From: Lithodes maja
Lineage: Eukaryota; Arthropoda; Malacostraca; Decapoda; Lithodidae
Assembly (NCBI GenBank): GCA_037953745.1
Contig: JBAKBP010003096.1
Span: 96,807-160,806, forward strand
Length of the DNA: 64,000 nt
Direction: 5' to 3'
A model generated the notes under the pieces. The model worked only from the letters and a program-made list of their open reading frames with translations. It had not been told where the DNA came from and made no database searches. A program made the position numbers and the translations under genes. Shown one piece after another: positions 24,201 through 33,767 of the stretch; the stretch's first letter is position 1; every line of letters begins with the position of its first letter.

Positions 24201-24879
24201 CAGTTTTCTAGTGGATTCTGAATGGAAGCGCTTCTATCTATTTGCGATTGTTTTGACAAGCAGCAGGAGGTAGCAGGAAGCAGAGGTTTGGGGTAAAATA
24301 CTGGGGTTTGTTCCTTGGCGAAAACTGCAGCAGCCAGTGGTGAGGCTGACTTAGCTAGGTTACGCAGCACAGGCTTGGTTGATTGAGATTTGGCATAGTC
24401 TACTGTAGGCTTTGAAGGTGATTGGCAACCTATAGAAGAGCTAGTTAGGTTATGCAGAAGCGGGGCAGAGGAGCAACTGCCTATTTCTAGATGGCCTGTC
24501 GATATCTGAGGGGCTGCCACACCTTCCACTCTGCCACCATGGACAGTCTGCCGGGTATTAGTGTTGGCAAGATCTGCGGCAACCTTACCGGGGTTGGTGG
24601 AAGGGTTAGGCTTGATGTTGGTAAGTCTTGTGAAACCTTTAGTGGCATTGGTAGAAGGGTTAGGCTTGGTAGTAACTGGTCCTGTGAATTTTTTAGTGTT
24701 GTTGGTAGAAGGGTTAGGCTTAGCATTGGTTGGTCCTGTGAAACCTTTAGTGGTGGAAAGGATAGGTTTGGTGTTGGCAAGTCCTGTGACAACCTTACTG
24801 GGGTCAGTGGAAGGGTTGGGTTTAGTGATAGGTTGGGTCAAGAAGGTGGTCAGGTCTGGGAGGTTGAAGGGGGAGGAGC
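21253..24879 (-). CDS. Synaptopodin-2-like gene, large 3.6-kb exon
   Basis: Acceptor GTCAACAG then two bases completing a Gly codon from the previous exon, 1208 codons without a stop, and one base (A) before the donor GTGAGT. The protein begins GSSPFNLPDLTTFLTQ and is low-complexity and probably disordered. There are about five ~20-residue repeats around KPNPST (24841-24566), then Ser/Thr/Pro-rich sequence. Seven or eight ~14-residue repeats of the type KCKLDNxExxQxEAS follow (about 22360-22060), then Glu/Asp-rich repeats ending in a run of acidic residues (about 21800-21490), and finally a Pro-rich end (STPPPFFTPSPLFSPS). Such tails in this family act as scaffolds for actin, alpha-actinin and filamin; here that is inference. 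An open frame of this length in AT-rich DNA and exact phases at both ends make the exon secure. Confidence 0.9.
22060..22360 (-). repeat. Coding minisatellite (KLDN...EAS repeats)
   Basis: About seven 42-base-like units inside the large exon, encoding KCKLDNVEI- and KYQLDNAEL-type repeats with regularly spaced Cys and Glu. The units are well diverged, so the array is older than the 48- and 28-bp arrays. Confidence 0.8.
24566..24841 (-). repeat. Coding minisatellite (KPNPST repeats)
   Basis: Roughly 60-base units repeated about five times inside the large exon, each encoding KPNPST followed by a variable ~14-residue part such as TKGFTGPTN. The unit length is a multiple of three, so copy number can vary without breaking the frame. 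Confidence 0.8.
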
Positions 24880-25407
24880 CTGTTGACAGACAGTAGATGG
24901 AAGGCTAATGTAAGAAAGAACACAAAAGGCTGGATTATTATGGCTAAATCATAAAAAGCTTTTGTATTTTGAAGTCTTGTCATATTACATGGCGTGCAAA
25001 ACAGAAAATAATTGAACTTGAAATAAATATAGATCAGTATAAAGAAAACATGCAGGAATGAAGCCCTGAATTGTGTGCTGTTAGTCGAGGAATAAGCAGA
25101 TGAATCACGCCACGATGAAAAAAAAAAAAACTAAGCTATGTAAAATAGAGTTCTTCCACACCTAAGATAACTAATATACAGTAGTACACAAAAACTGAAT
25201 CCTGAATCTAATATAATTATTTCAAAAACTATCTTATAAGTTGTCGAGATTAAAGATATTTTTGGCAATGTAATTAATTACATGGTACAAGAGGTTTCTA
25301 TTGATTGAAATCATAGCTAGATTAATGTTCCAGTTATAGTCAATTCGGCAAGATTGAATGTTCTGGGAGACAAGAAACCCATGCTGAAGTTAGATTACAA
25401 ATGTGTT
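24880..25407. other. Intron sequence
   Basis: No exon, RNA gene or repeat recognised, apart from a short A-run near 25120. Confidence 0.5.
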
Positions 25408-25790
25408 TTAAGGGGGGTCAACGGCTTTTTGTTATCATTATCTCCTTTTCTTTTTTTCCCTGGCTTGTATCCATTCGGCCCCATTCAGCCAACTGTTTTA
25501 AGACGTTTATCCCCATCCAGGTGTCGATTTCTTCCTAGCGAGCGATAGCGAGCCAACATTGTATGGAGCAAATCCGGCTTCGCCGGAGATATTTTTCTAT
25601 CGAAAAATGTACAAATTTAGCTTGCTGTCAAAACAAAAATATATATATGATGGCTCGCTACCGCTCGCCAGGAAAATATTGACACCTGGATGGGGGTATC
25701 CGTCTTAAAAAAGTAGGCTGAATAGGGCCGAATGGATACAAACCAAAGAGAGAGGGAGAGAAAGAGAAAACAAGCGAGGTGGGCCCCTAA
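25408..25790. mobile_element. TTAA-flanked foldback MITE, copy A
   Basis: Starts TTAAGGGGGGTCA and ends GCGAGGTGGGCCCC + TAA. The interior is a long imperfect palindrome (CAGGTGTCGATTTCTTCC... against ...AATATTGACACCTGGATG) with a small CCGGCTTCGCCGG hairpin. The family is flanked by TTAA, the target of piggyBac-type transposases; no transposase is encoded. Confidence 0.8.
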
Positions 25791-25920
25791 ATACATTTAT
25801 CTACTTCTACAACCAGACTAAATACTGACACGGATTATTTTGATATACAGGTTTCTGCGGGGCACCGTGAATAGTACAGTATAGTCTTCGCTGTAAGTAG
25901 GCGAGAAATTATGACCTCTA

Positions 25921-26335
25921 AAATAGCTACACTAATGTGAAAAAGACATAAGCCGTACTGAAATGGTTAACTTGTCATGTATCTGTCACACAATATAATC
26001 CACTTCTTCTGTTCCATTACTATAGTCTATTCGCTGTAAGTAGGCGAGAAATTATAACCTATAATCTCTGTAACTCAAAAAACGACTAGAGCAATCGAGC
26101 TAATATTTCTACCATTTGGGAAGAGTCACTCAAGGAACAGATTAGGAAATTTACAGCCAATTTGCGCTAGCCCTTTTTGAGTTACAGAGGATAGAGGTTA
26201 TGCTTGCTCGCCTACTTACAGCGAATAGACTATAGTAATGGAACAGAAGAAGTGGATTATATTGTGTAACAGATACATGACAAATTAACCATTTCAGTAC
26301 GGCTTATGTCTTTTTCACATTAGTGTAGCTATTTC
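25921..26335. repeat. ~415-bp foldback palindrome
   Basis: Arms of about 175 bases (25921-26098 and 26158-26335) are near-perfect inverted copies, for example CTACACTAATGTGAAAAAGA on the left and its complement at the right end. The ACTATAGTCTATTCGCTGTA block inside each arm is shared with 20704-20910 and with a fragment at 25874-25918. Confidence 0.9.
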
Positions 26336-26560
26336 AGGCGAATATAAGGGAAAGGTTAGTAGAAGTTGTCAAATATACGACTTTTGACTTGGACTTTCCC
26401 TGCGTGTATGTGTATATTCTTGAGGATTAGGACGCAATTCGACAGTTTATTCTGGCTATTATTACACGATTGTATGCACCTTTAGAAAACAAAACTTGTT
26501 TGAATCAAAGCGGTAAGGACTATATTAATTAACCCTCTGACTTCTTAATATCGTTCTTAA

Positions 26561-26942
26561 GGGGGGGGGGGGGGGTCACCGGCTTTTTTATATTTCTCTC
26601 CTTTTCTCTCTTTCCCTGGCTTGTATCCATTCGGCCCCATTCAGCCAACTGTTTTAAGACGTTTATCCCCATCCAGGTGTCGATTTCTTCCTGGCGAGCG
26701 ATGGCGAGCCAGCATTGTATGGAGAAATCCGGCTTCGCCGGAGAAATTTTTGTATCGAAAAATATACAAATTTAGCTTGTTGTAAAAAAATATATATATA
26801 TATGCTGGCTCGCTACCGCTCGCCAGGAAAATATTGACACCAGGATGGGGTAAACGCCTTAAAACAGTAAGCTGAATGGAGCCGAATGGATACAAGCCAA
26901 AGAGAAAGGGAGAGAAAGAGAAAAAAAGCGAGGTGGGCTCCC
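26561..26942. mobile_element. TTAA-flanked foldback MITE, copy B
   Basis: Flanked by TTAA at 26557-26560 and 26943-26946, a clear 4-base target duplication inside the older palindromic repeat. A G-run at the left end replaces the usual GGGGGG. Confidence 0.9.
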
Positions 26943-26947
26943 TTAAG

Positions 26948-27068
26948 CTGAAGAAAATAGTTTAATAGCCAAGATAAAATAGTTTAATAGCCAAGATAAA
27001 ATAGTTTAATAGCCAAGATAAAATAGTTTAATAGCCAAGATAAAATAGTTTAATAGCCAAGATAAAAT
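26948..27068 (+). repeat. 22-bp minisatellite, about 5.5 copies
   Basis: The unit AAAATAGTTTAATAGCCAAG plus two bases is repeated perfectly. It arose from the end of the palindromic repeat (AATAGCCAAGATAAA). Confidence 0.95.
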
Positions 27069-27103
27069 AAAGAAATGCGTCATCAAATCCTCAAAGGCTT
27101 TAA

Positions 27104-27447
27104 AGGGGCCCACCTCGTGTTTTTCTTTCTCTCTCTCTGGGTTCTATCCATTAGGGCCCATTCAGCCTACTGTTTTAAGACGCTTATGCCCATCCAGGTG
27201 TCGATTTTTTTCCAGGCGAGCGGTAGCGAGCCAGCATACGTAAAACAACAAATTGACAGCAGGCTAAATTTGTAATGTTTTCGATAGAAAAATGTCTTGG
27301 TAGAATGCTGGCTCGCTATCGCTCGCCAGGAAGAAATCGACACCTGGATGGGGATAAACGTCTTAAAATAGTAGGCTGAATGGGCCCTAATGGATATAAG
27401 CCAGAGAAAGAGAAAAAAGGAGATAAACAAATAGCAGGTCACCCCCC
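27104..27447. mobile_element. TTAA-flanked foldback MITE, copy C
   Basis: TTAA at 27100-27103 and 27448-27451. It is in the opposite orientation to copy B (starts AGGGGCCCACCTCG, ends GTCACCCCCC). Confidence 0.9.
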
Positions 27448-27587
27448 TTAACTGTTTCCCATATGTTAGGCTTCGGTTAATTCAGAGTAAATTATGAATG
27501 TAGGAACTGGATAAACTATCGATATTAACCAAACTTATTTAAGGTTGCTCGTCTGGTGAACCTAAGACACTAATATTTGATGTTATC

Positions 27588-27797
27588 AACCTCATAAGGA
27601 CTATGACGTAATTTGACAGTTTATTCTGGCTGTCATTAGACGATTCAATACAACTTAGGAAGGACCTGTCGGCATCACCAGGGTAAATACTCTCTCAATT
27701 AACCCTCTGACATCCATACACCTTTCCTAATCTAAATAAAATAATCTACTAATAGCCTCAATAAACTGTTCAAACGCTTCAAAATCCTCAAGGGGTT
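27588..27797. repeat. Palindromic ~210-bp repeat, copy 8
   Basis: Contains TTTGACAGTTTATTCTGGCT and ends CCTCAAGGGGTTAAG, with an inverted AATAAACTGTTCAAACG partner. Confidence 0.8.
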
Positions 27798-27937
27798 AAG
27801 GGCACTATAATTGTCGTGAAATGCACATATAATCGTATAATTATATGATTACAAGTTATGGAGGCATTCACAGAGTTTTCCTTAGCCAAATTATATTGGT
27901 GTGGATTTGTGTTTTTTTAGTCTTATGGTGATGAAGT

Positions 27938-28148
27938 TAACCCCTTGAGAATCATGACGCGTTTTGACAGTTTATTCTGGCTATTATTAGACGATTTTAT
28001 TCAGATTAGGAAGGGTACATGGTAGTCAGAGTAATAATTGAGAGTCTTTACTCTTTTGGTATCCATAGATCTTTCCCAAGCTGTATGAAATCGGCTGCAG
28101 CTAACCAAAGTTAACAGGTAAAACGTGTAATGATCCTCAAGGGGTTAA
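27938..28148. repeat. Palindromic ~210-bp repeat, copy 9 (best preserved)
   Basis: Both ends are intact: TTAACCCCTTGAGAATCATG and ATGATCCTCAAGGGGTTAAG. The ATTAGACGATTTTATTCAGA block is present. Confidence 0.9.
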
Positions 28149-28179
28149 GCTTTCTAGATGTATATGTATTCAAACTTAA

Positions 28180-28281
28180 GGGAGCCCACCTGGCTTTTTT
28201 TTCTCTTTCTCTCCTTCTCTCTTTGGTTTGTATCTATTCGGTCCCATTCATCCTACTGTTTTAAGACGTTTACCCCCATCC

Positions 28282-28343
<62 letters not shown>

Positions 28344-28571
28344 TTGTTTTTGTTTGCATTGCAAGCTAAATTTGTAAATTTTTCGATAGAAGAATGTCTC
28401 CGGCGAAGCAGGATTTCTCCATACAATGCTGGCTAGCTATCGCTCGCCAGGAAGAAATCGTCACCTGGATGGGGATAAACGTCTTAAAACCGATGGCGGA
28501 ATGGGCCAAATGGATACAAGCCAGGGAAAGAGAGAAAAGGAGAGAAAGATAAACACAAACGGTGACCCCCT
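28180..28571. mobile_element. TTAA-flanked foldback MITE, copy D
   Basis: Starts after TTAA (28176-28179) with GGGAGCCCACCTGG and ends GGTGACCCCC before a TTAA-like site (28572-28575). One arm has been replaced by an AT microsatellite (28286-28335). Confidence 0.8.
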
Positions 28572-28679
28572 TTAAAATACGTATATTATGATATATAAAT
28601 ATGGATATCACAAAGTATGCCAGTGAATAAAATATAATATGTTCTACAAATGTCAGTGTACAATTATTATAATACTATT
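28572..28679. other. Short intron spacer
   Basis: Nothing recognised. Confidence 0.4.
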
Positions 28680-28923
28680 AGGACTGGATTAATGTGTACG
28701 CATTTGTTTCTGTTTTCTGGCTATTATTAGGCGCTTTTACTCAGATTGGGAAGGGTATATGGAGGTCCTAGGGTTAATTGAGATAGGCTTTACCCTTATA
28801 ATTTCCACAGATCCTTCCTTAACTGTATACAATAGTCTAACGATAGTCTGAATAAACTGTATACAATAGTCTAACAATAGCCTGAATAAACTGTCAAAAT
28901 GTGCTATACTCCTGAAACGGTTC
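28680..28923. repeat. Palindromic repeat, copy 10, with internal duplication
   Basis: The right arm holds a tandem duplication of about 38 bases (CTGTATACAATAGTCTAAC twice), which lengthens the copy. Confidence 0.7.
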
Positions 28924-29202
28924 AGTATAATTATATGGGAAAGGGGTGAGACCTTATTATATATATATTTATTTGTTTATTTATTTATTTATATATTTAT
29001 TTATTTATTTATTATTATTATTTGTGTATGTTATATAGTTAGCCTTGTGTCTGACTGGTCGTGGGTGTCTGCGTGAGATATTAGTCAACCAGACACAGTC
29101 TCCCATAAAAATTCGTGGATCCCTTCGAATTTATCGTTATGCAAGTATGCCATTTTACGTGCATTAATTATTATAGAACCTTATATATGATTTTGATTGA
29201 AC

Positions 29203-29408
29203 TCCTTAAGTACATGAAGTCTGCTATATTTTATTTTAGCTATATTTAGACGATTTTATGCAGCTCAGAAAGGATCTGTGTACTTAAAATGGTTAAATGA
29301 GATAGTTTGCATTTTTTTAATTGCTAAAGGTTCTTCCTAATGTGAATAAAATCGCCTAACAGTAGCCAGAACAAATTGAAAAGGACGTCACTGATACTGA
29401 AAGGGTTA
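29203..29408. repeat. Palindromic ~210-bp repeat, copy 11
   Basis: Ends ACTGATACTGAAAGGGTTAA and carries the AATAAAATCGCCTAACAGTA block. Confidence 0.75.
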
Positions 29409-29929
29409 ATGCAAAGAAATCACATCTGCATATCAATCCCAGCGGCTGTATATACATGGAGAAAAACACAAGAGGTCCAGGAACTATTATGAGCGACTGT
29501 ACCCCAAGAACTACTACTGGTGGAGATCCTGCAGTAAGAGAGAGTGGCCATCTGTCTCCCGGAAGCCATTTTGGTGCCGTAATTATCAAACAACGGGATG
29601 ATGCTTTGTTTTGAATCATGTAAAATTTAGAGCCAAAGACCAAACGATATATCTTGTACCAGTATTGCCGTATATTTTCTGTGGGTACGGTCACACTGTG
29701 GTGGGCTGACTCTTTGTCAGTGTGAGGGTTCGTGTCCTACACTTCCCATAGCATTTTCTATCTATTTCTCTTGCTACATTTCTACATTTCATATGGCGTA
29801 GGGATACGGCGACCCAAGCGCCTGCCACTCTGTGGTGGAGGGGAAAGAACTCCCTGCGATGCGTAAAAGACAGCTGAAAGGGGCGGGGCCGGGTGGCTAT
29901 GAATCCTTCTCCCCCTGTAAAATTTACCT

Positions 29930-30301
29930 ACTAGAATGTGGTCGTAGGGAGTCGGGGTCGGGCACCAGTTGGACTAGAAAATAGTCCGTCAGGCGCCCGG
30001 CCCGGGGAGCTAGTTTAGATATGAAGGGCCCTGCCTGGAAGTACCTGGGTGGGCATTGTGGTGTAGTTCCTCTGCATGTCTGCCTGCTGTGACCGGAACC
30101 TCTCCGGGAGATCTGAGACCTGGGAATCTTTTGCTGGAGATTCCTCATGGTCTTTGGTTTCTGGGTCTTCTTCTGGGCGACCTAGATGTGTGTGAATTTT
30201 ATTTTTTTGTATTATATTTTGTTGTTTCTGTTTGGGCTCTGTTTTGAGTTGGCCACCCCCAGCTATGGGGTATGTGCCTGAGTATATACATACATACATA
30301 C
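29930..30301 (+). mobile_element. LINE 3' tail fragment, same family as 54590-54970
   Basis: Shares AGTCCGTCAGGCGCC, GCATGTCTGCCTGC and GGAACCTCTCCGGG with the 3' end of the LINE at 53500-54970, then ends in GGGTATGTGCCTGAGTATAT and an ATAC simple repeat. Only the 3' end is present. The upstream part (29700-29930) is non-coding and may belong to it or to another SINE. Confidence 0.8.
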
Positions 30302-30447
30302 GGTCATATTTGATTATAAAGAGAGGGTAACGACACCAGTGGCACCAATATGGCTGACGTTGGCCGATCTCTGTTACTATAAGGATCTCTATCTACTGGT
30401 GACGCTACGAGTCTTCCTTGCACATGAGTCTAACCCCTGAGCCTTAC

Positions 30448-30487
30448 CTGCGGGTGGCGCGGGCGTGATGATGGGCGGGGCGGCCAC
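30448..30487 (-). CDS. Synaptopodin-2-like gene, 40-nt exon
   Basis: Acceptor CCCTTCAG and donor GTAAGG bound 40 bases. They read VAAPPIITPAPPA plus one base (G) that combines with GC of the large exon to give Gly. The exon is short and Pro/Ala-rich. Strength comes from the two good splice sites and the exact phase match on the 3' side. Confidence 0.8.
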
Positions 30488-30528
30488 CTGAAGGGGGAGA
30501 ATTAAGATGTCAGGATTAGATCTATATG

Positions 30529-30745
30529 TTAACCCTTTTGAGATCCAATTACTCATTTCGTTGATGATTACTGGCTACTATTAGTCGATTTCATTCAGAT
30601 TAGGAAGGGAATGTATAAGTCAGAGGGTTAAATGAGATAGGTTTTACCCTCATAATTCCCACAGATCCTTCCTCAGCTGTAGACAATCGTCTAATGATAG
30701 CCATAATAAACTGTCTAAATGCGTCATGATCTTGAACGGGTTAGG
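30529..30745. repeat. Palindromic ~210-bp repeat, copy 12
   Basis: Starts TTAACCCTTTTGAGATCC, ends GATCTTGAACGGGTTAGG, with GTCAGAGGGTTAAATGAGAT in the centre. It lies 42 bases from the 40-nt exon. Confidence 0.8.
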
Positions 30746-30781
30746 TATATGGCGGTTACTATGTAGGCCGCATTGTCATCT

Positions 30782-30995
30782 TAACCATTTCGGTAATTTG
30801 AGGACACCTTTTAATTTTTTCCTGGCTACGAATATGTGATTTAATGCAGTTTAGGAAGGATCTCTAGGAGCCGAAGAGGTCAAAGGCAATTCTATTATGC
30901 CTCCGACTCCCACAGGTCTTTCCTAAGCTAAACACAATCGTTCTATGAGAGCCAGTATAAGCTGTTAAAACACGTCATAATCCTCAAAGGGCTAA
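30782..30995. repeat. Palindromic ~210-bp repeat, copy 13
   Basis: Starts TTAACCATTTCGGTAATTTG and ends AATCCTCAAAGGGCTAAA, with AGGAAGGATCTCTAGGAG inside. Confidence 0.75.
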
Positions 30996-31322
30996 AGTAT
31001 GTGCATTTTCTATTCACGTCTCAAGAGGGCGAACATATAAAAGAAACCCTTGAATTAGTAGTCTACTTATGGGGTCAGTATCCCCTTCATTTAGTAAATA
31101 TATTTAAGCGAAGGGAGTTAGAACGGCTATTCTTTGCTTAGAAAAATATTAATATAAACCTAATTCAGTTGTATTAATTTATTTTAGGAAGTTTAATAAA
31201 GGATCTTCCTCAGATAACATCGTAAATATCTTAAATATCTTAAATAAATACCATAAATTTGTGTATTCTAATTAGATCCTTAGCCTGTATGTAAACTGAA
31301 AATAAGGGTACTATTGACTTAC

Positions 31323-31400
31323 TGGTACAGATATGGGCATCTCTAGCCAGGGTTGTGCTGTCGCCTTGCTGTCTGCTCTCTCACACACGGTATTGGCCAG
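31323..31400 (-). CDS. Synaptopodin-2-like gene, 78-nt exon
   Basis: Acceptor GTGTTTCAG and donor GTAAGT bound 78 bases (26 codons, phase 0 at both ends). They read LANTVCERADSKATAQPWLE then MPISVP. Phase agrees with both neighbours. An exon of this size with phase 0 ends could be skipped without breaking the frame. Confidence 0.8.
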
Positions 31401-31540
31401 CTGAAACACATACATTGTCAGCCATATACAGCTAATACCTTCATTGATCGACATGTCACTTTAACCAAACTTTAATACCAGTAGCTGTTTTTTGAAGCGT
31501 GAATTATAATAGTTATAGACAATTGATATAAATATATAAA

Positions 31541-31556
<16 letters not shown>

Positions 31557-31619
<63 letters not shown>
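31557..31619. repeat. TA microsatellite
   Basis: Long uninterrupted TA run, preceded by a short TC run. It flanks the tRNA-like palindrome. Confidence 0.95.
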
Positions 31620-31652
31620 AGAATATATCACAAATACACGTGAGCCACTAAA

Positions 31653-31798
31653 TGTTTCTAGTCTCTCAGTGGGGATCGAACCATCGACCATCAGAACGAT
31701 AGACGACGCTTAATCAATTAAGACTGCCGTGGTGTAATTGATTAAGCGTCGTCTATCGTTCTGATGGTCGATGGTTCGATCCCCACTGAGAGACTAGA

Positions 31799-31802
<4 letters not shown>
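31653..31802. repeat. Palindrome with tRNA-like arms
   Basis: Arms 31653-31720 and 31735-31802 (68 bases each) are inverted copies around a 14-base loop. Each arm contains GGTTCGATCCCC, a good match to a tRNA B box, and GTGTAATTGATTAAGC resembling an A box. Long TA runs lie on both sides. It looks like a head-to-head dimer of a tRNA-derived fragment, not a working tRNA gene. Confidence 0.9.

Positions 31803-31849
<47 letters not shown>
31803..31849. repeat. TA microsatellite
   Basis: Uninterrupted TA run on the right side of the tRNA-like palindrome. Confidence 0.95.
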
Positions 31850-31852
<3 letters not shown>

Positions 31853-32202
31853 GGAAATCAACAAAAAAAATATCAGTTGCAATATACGATTAACATTCAA
31901 CCCATTAGAAGACTGTTGCACATGTATTAGGCACAATGTTGCAAGGTTGAATTGCAGCTATAGGGTTTGATTCTGAATGGCATGCGAACACTTTGGTAAC
32001 GATAATAGACGTAATACAAGGCGGGTGATATTTTGATCCAATGGAAGCTTGTCGCAAACATAACTAGCCACAATATATAACAATCCCAGTGTTGGAAGCA
32101 GGTAGACCCGATATATTTTAAAGGATCATGCAATGGAGCTAGGAAGCTACAATGAGTTATTTTATGCTGTATGTAAAATACATACCGTATACTGTATATA
32201 TA

Positions 32203-32205
32203 TAC

Positions 32206-32270
<65 letters not shown>
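32203..32270. repeat. TA microsatellite
   Basis: Uninterrupted TA run next to the foldback element. Confidence 0.95.
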
Positions 32271-32272
<2 letters not shown>

Positions 32273-32309
32273 AGGTAAATCACAAATACGTGTGATCAAA
32301 TTATGTATT

Positions 32310-32669
32310 AAAACTCGCTAGGAAAATTGAAACAATGGAACACCAAGCTTTCGTCTATTCTCTCAAGACATCTTCAGGGTAATACAAGAAAACAGGGGGA
32401 GAGTGAGGCTTAAATACCCGTCCTAAATCATCTGTGAGTTGCTAACTAGCATTTAAATACAAACAGTGTTGCCATCCTACTGCCTCTTGCAACAGGCAGT
32501 AGGATGGCAACACTGTTTGTATTTATATGCTAGTTAGCAACTCACAGATGATTTAGGACGGGTATTTAAGCCTCACTCTCCCCCTGTTTTCTTGTATTAC
32601 CCTGAAGATGTCTTGAGAGAATAGACGAAAGCTTGGTGTTCCATTGTTTCAATTTTCCTAGCGAGTTTT
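32310..32669. mobile_element. 360-bp near-perfect palindrome (foldback element)
   Basis: Arms 32310-32485 and 32494-32669 pair without gaps (each pair of positions sums to 64979), with a single mismatch seen and an 8-base centre. The element continues outward on the left into GGAGGTAAATCACAAATACG and a TA run. A second copy of one end opens the window. No gene is encoded. Confidence 0.95.
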
Positions 32670-33728
32670 GCTACATACAGTATATATATACTGTGTATTA
32701 TACGTAAATACTGAGTTACATTACGGTGCATAAATCCACTAGTAAAGCTATGATATAACTACTAATATGATTCCAGTTACGTTTGCGTCAAAGTTGCAAG
32801 CTCACTAATATGTTACTGCCAAGCCATGTAATTAGCGACTTACCTAATTGTATATTAAGACTATGAATGACTTATTAAAGGCTAAGTGTGCATAATAACA
32901 CTGTTAGAGAGCTAAGTTTATTGTTAAGATATCATTCAGCTTTCTTTACAACTATGCCCTTCAAAAGTCTCCAGTAAAGCGACTGATATTGGCCTCTAAT
33001 TAGTCACATGAAAATAGTGAAGAACACCACTAATTTAATGCATGTATTTATTTATAGTATATCATTGCTTTACTCCTTTAAGGCATCAGTTCTTGCAGCT
33101 TTTCCTAATAGTACTTAAGAAAACATCATGTTGTTTATTATTCAAAGCTCCAGCATTAGCATGGCAATCACACAGTACACATTTTATAAACAAACCTTGT
33201 TAGTAAATATATGTATTTTTAAATTCATATATAATCACAATCCTGAAACTAAGAAATACATTATGACACACACATACTCATTAGGTTCTGTTTTGTTTTT
33301 AAATAAATTCAGTACTACATCTACTATTGTCCGTGCTTCTATTTTCTAAGGGAGCAATACTACTATCATCTTCATCTGATTTTACAATAAAGCCAGTAAC
33401 TACTGTAGATTTATAATATAGCAATTTCAAGCGGTTAGAACACGCCTACATTTTTCTAGGAGGTCTCTTATATGTACTTCTACCGAATATATATTTCCCA
33501 AGCAACTAAGAGCCAATATGATTATCTAAGCTATTGCATTTAATCTATTATCTGGATTCTTATACATACAGTACATACATATTTTTTTCAGGCAGCTAAA
33601 TGCCAACTACATCACAAGACTAATTCGCTTATCGAGTATCTAGATGACTATTCTGTATATTTACCAAGCAGCAAAGAACCAACTACAATCACCAAACTAT
33701 ATCACTTTATCTAGTATATGCTAGTTAC
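32670..33728. other. AT-rich intron sequence
   Basis: No exon, RNA gene or repeat recognised. Confidence 0.5.
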
Positions 33729-33767
33729 CTCCGGCTTCCCATTTTGTATCGAGTTGTTGACAGTGAT
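33729..33767 (-). CDS. Synaptopodin-2-like gene, 39-nt microexon
   Basis: Acceptor TGTGCCTTCCAG and donor GTAACT bound 39 bases reading ITVNNSIQNGKPE (13 codons, phase 0 at both ends). It is a cassette-like microexon that could be included or skipped in frame. Confidence 0.75.

Larger units (their letters stand above)
26413..27103. repeat. Palindromic ~210-bp repeat, copy 7, interrupted
   Basis: Left part 26413-26560 and right part from 26943 belong to one copy. It is split by the TTAA element at 26561-26942 and enlarged by a 22-bp tandem array. The end CCTCAAAGGCTTTAA is itself the target of the next TTAA element. Confidence 0.75.

Noticed and set aside
31461..32283. Tyr/Ile repeat frames (YIYIYI)
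   Set aside because: Translations of TA microsatellites.
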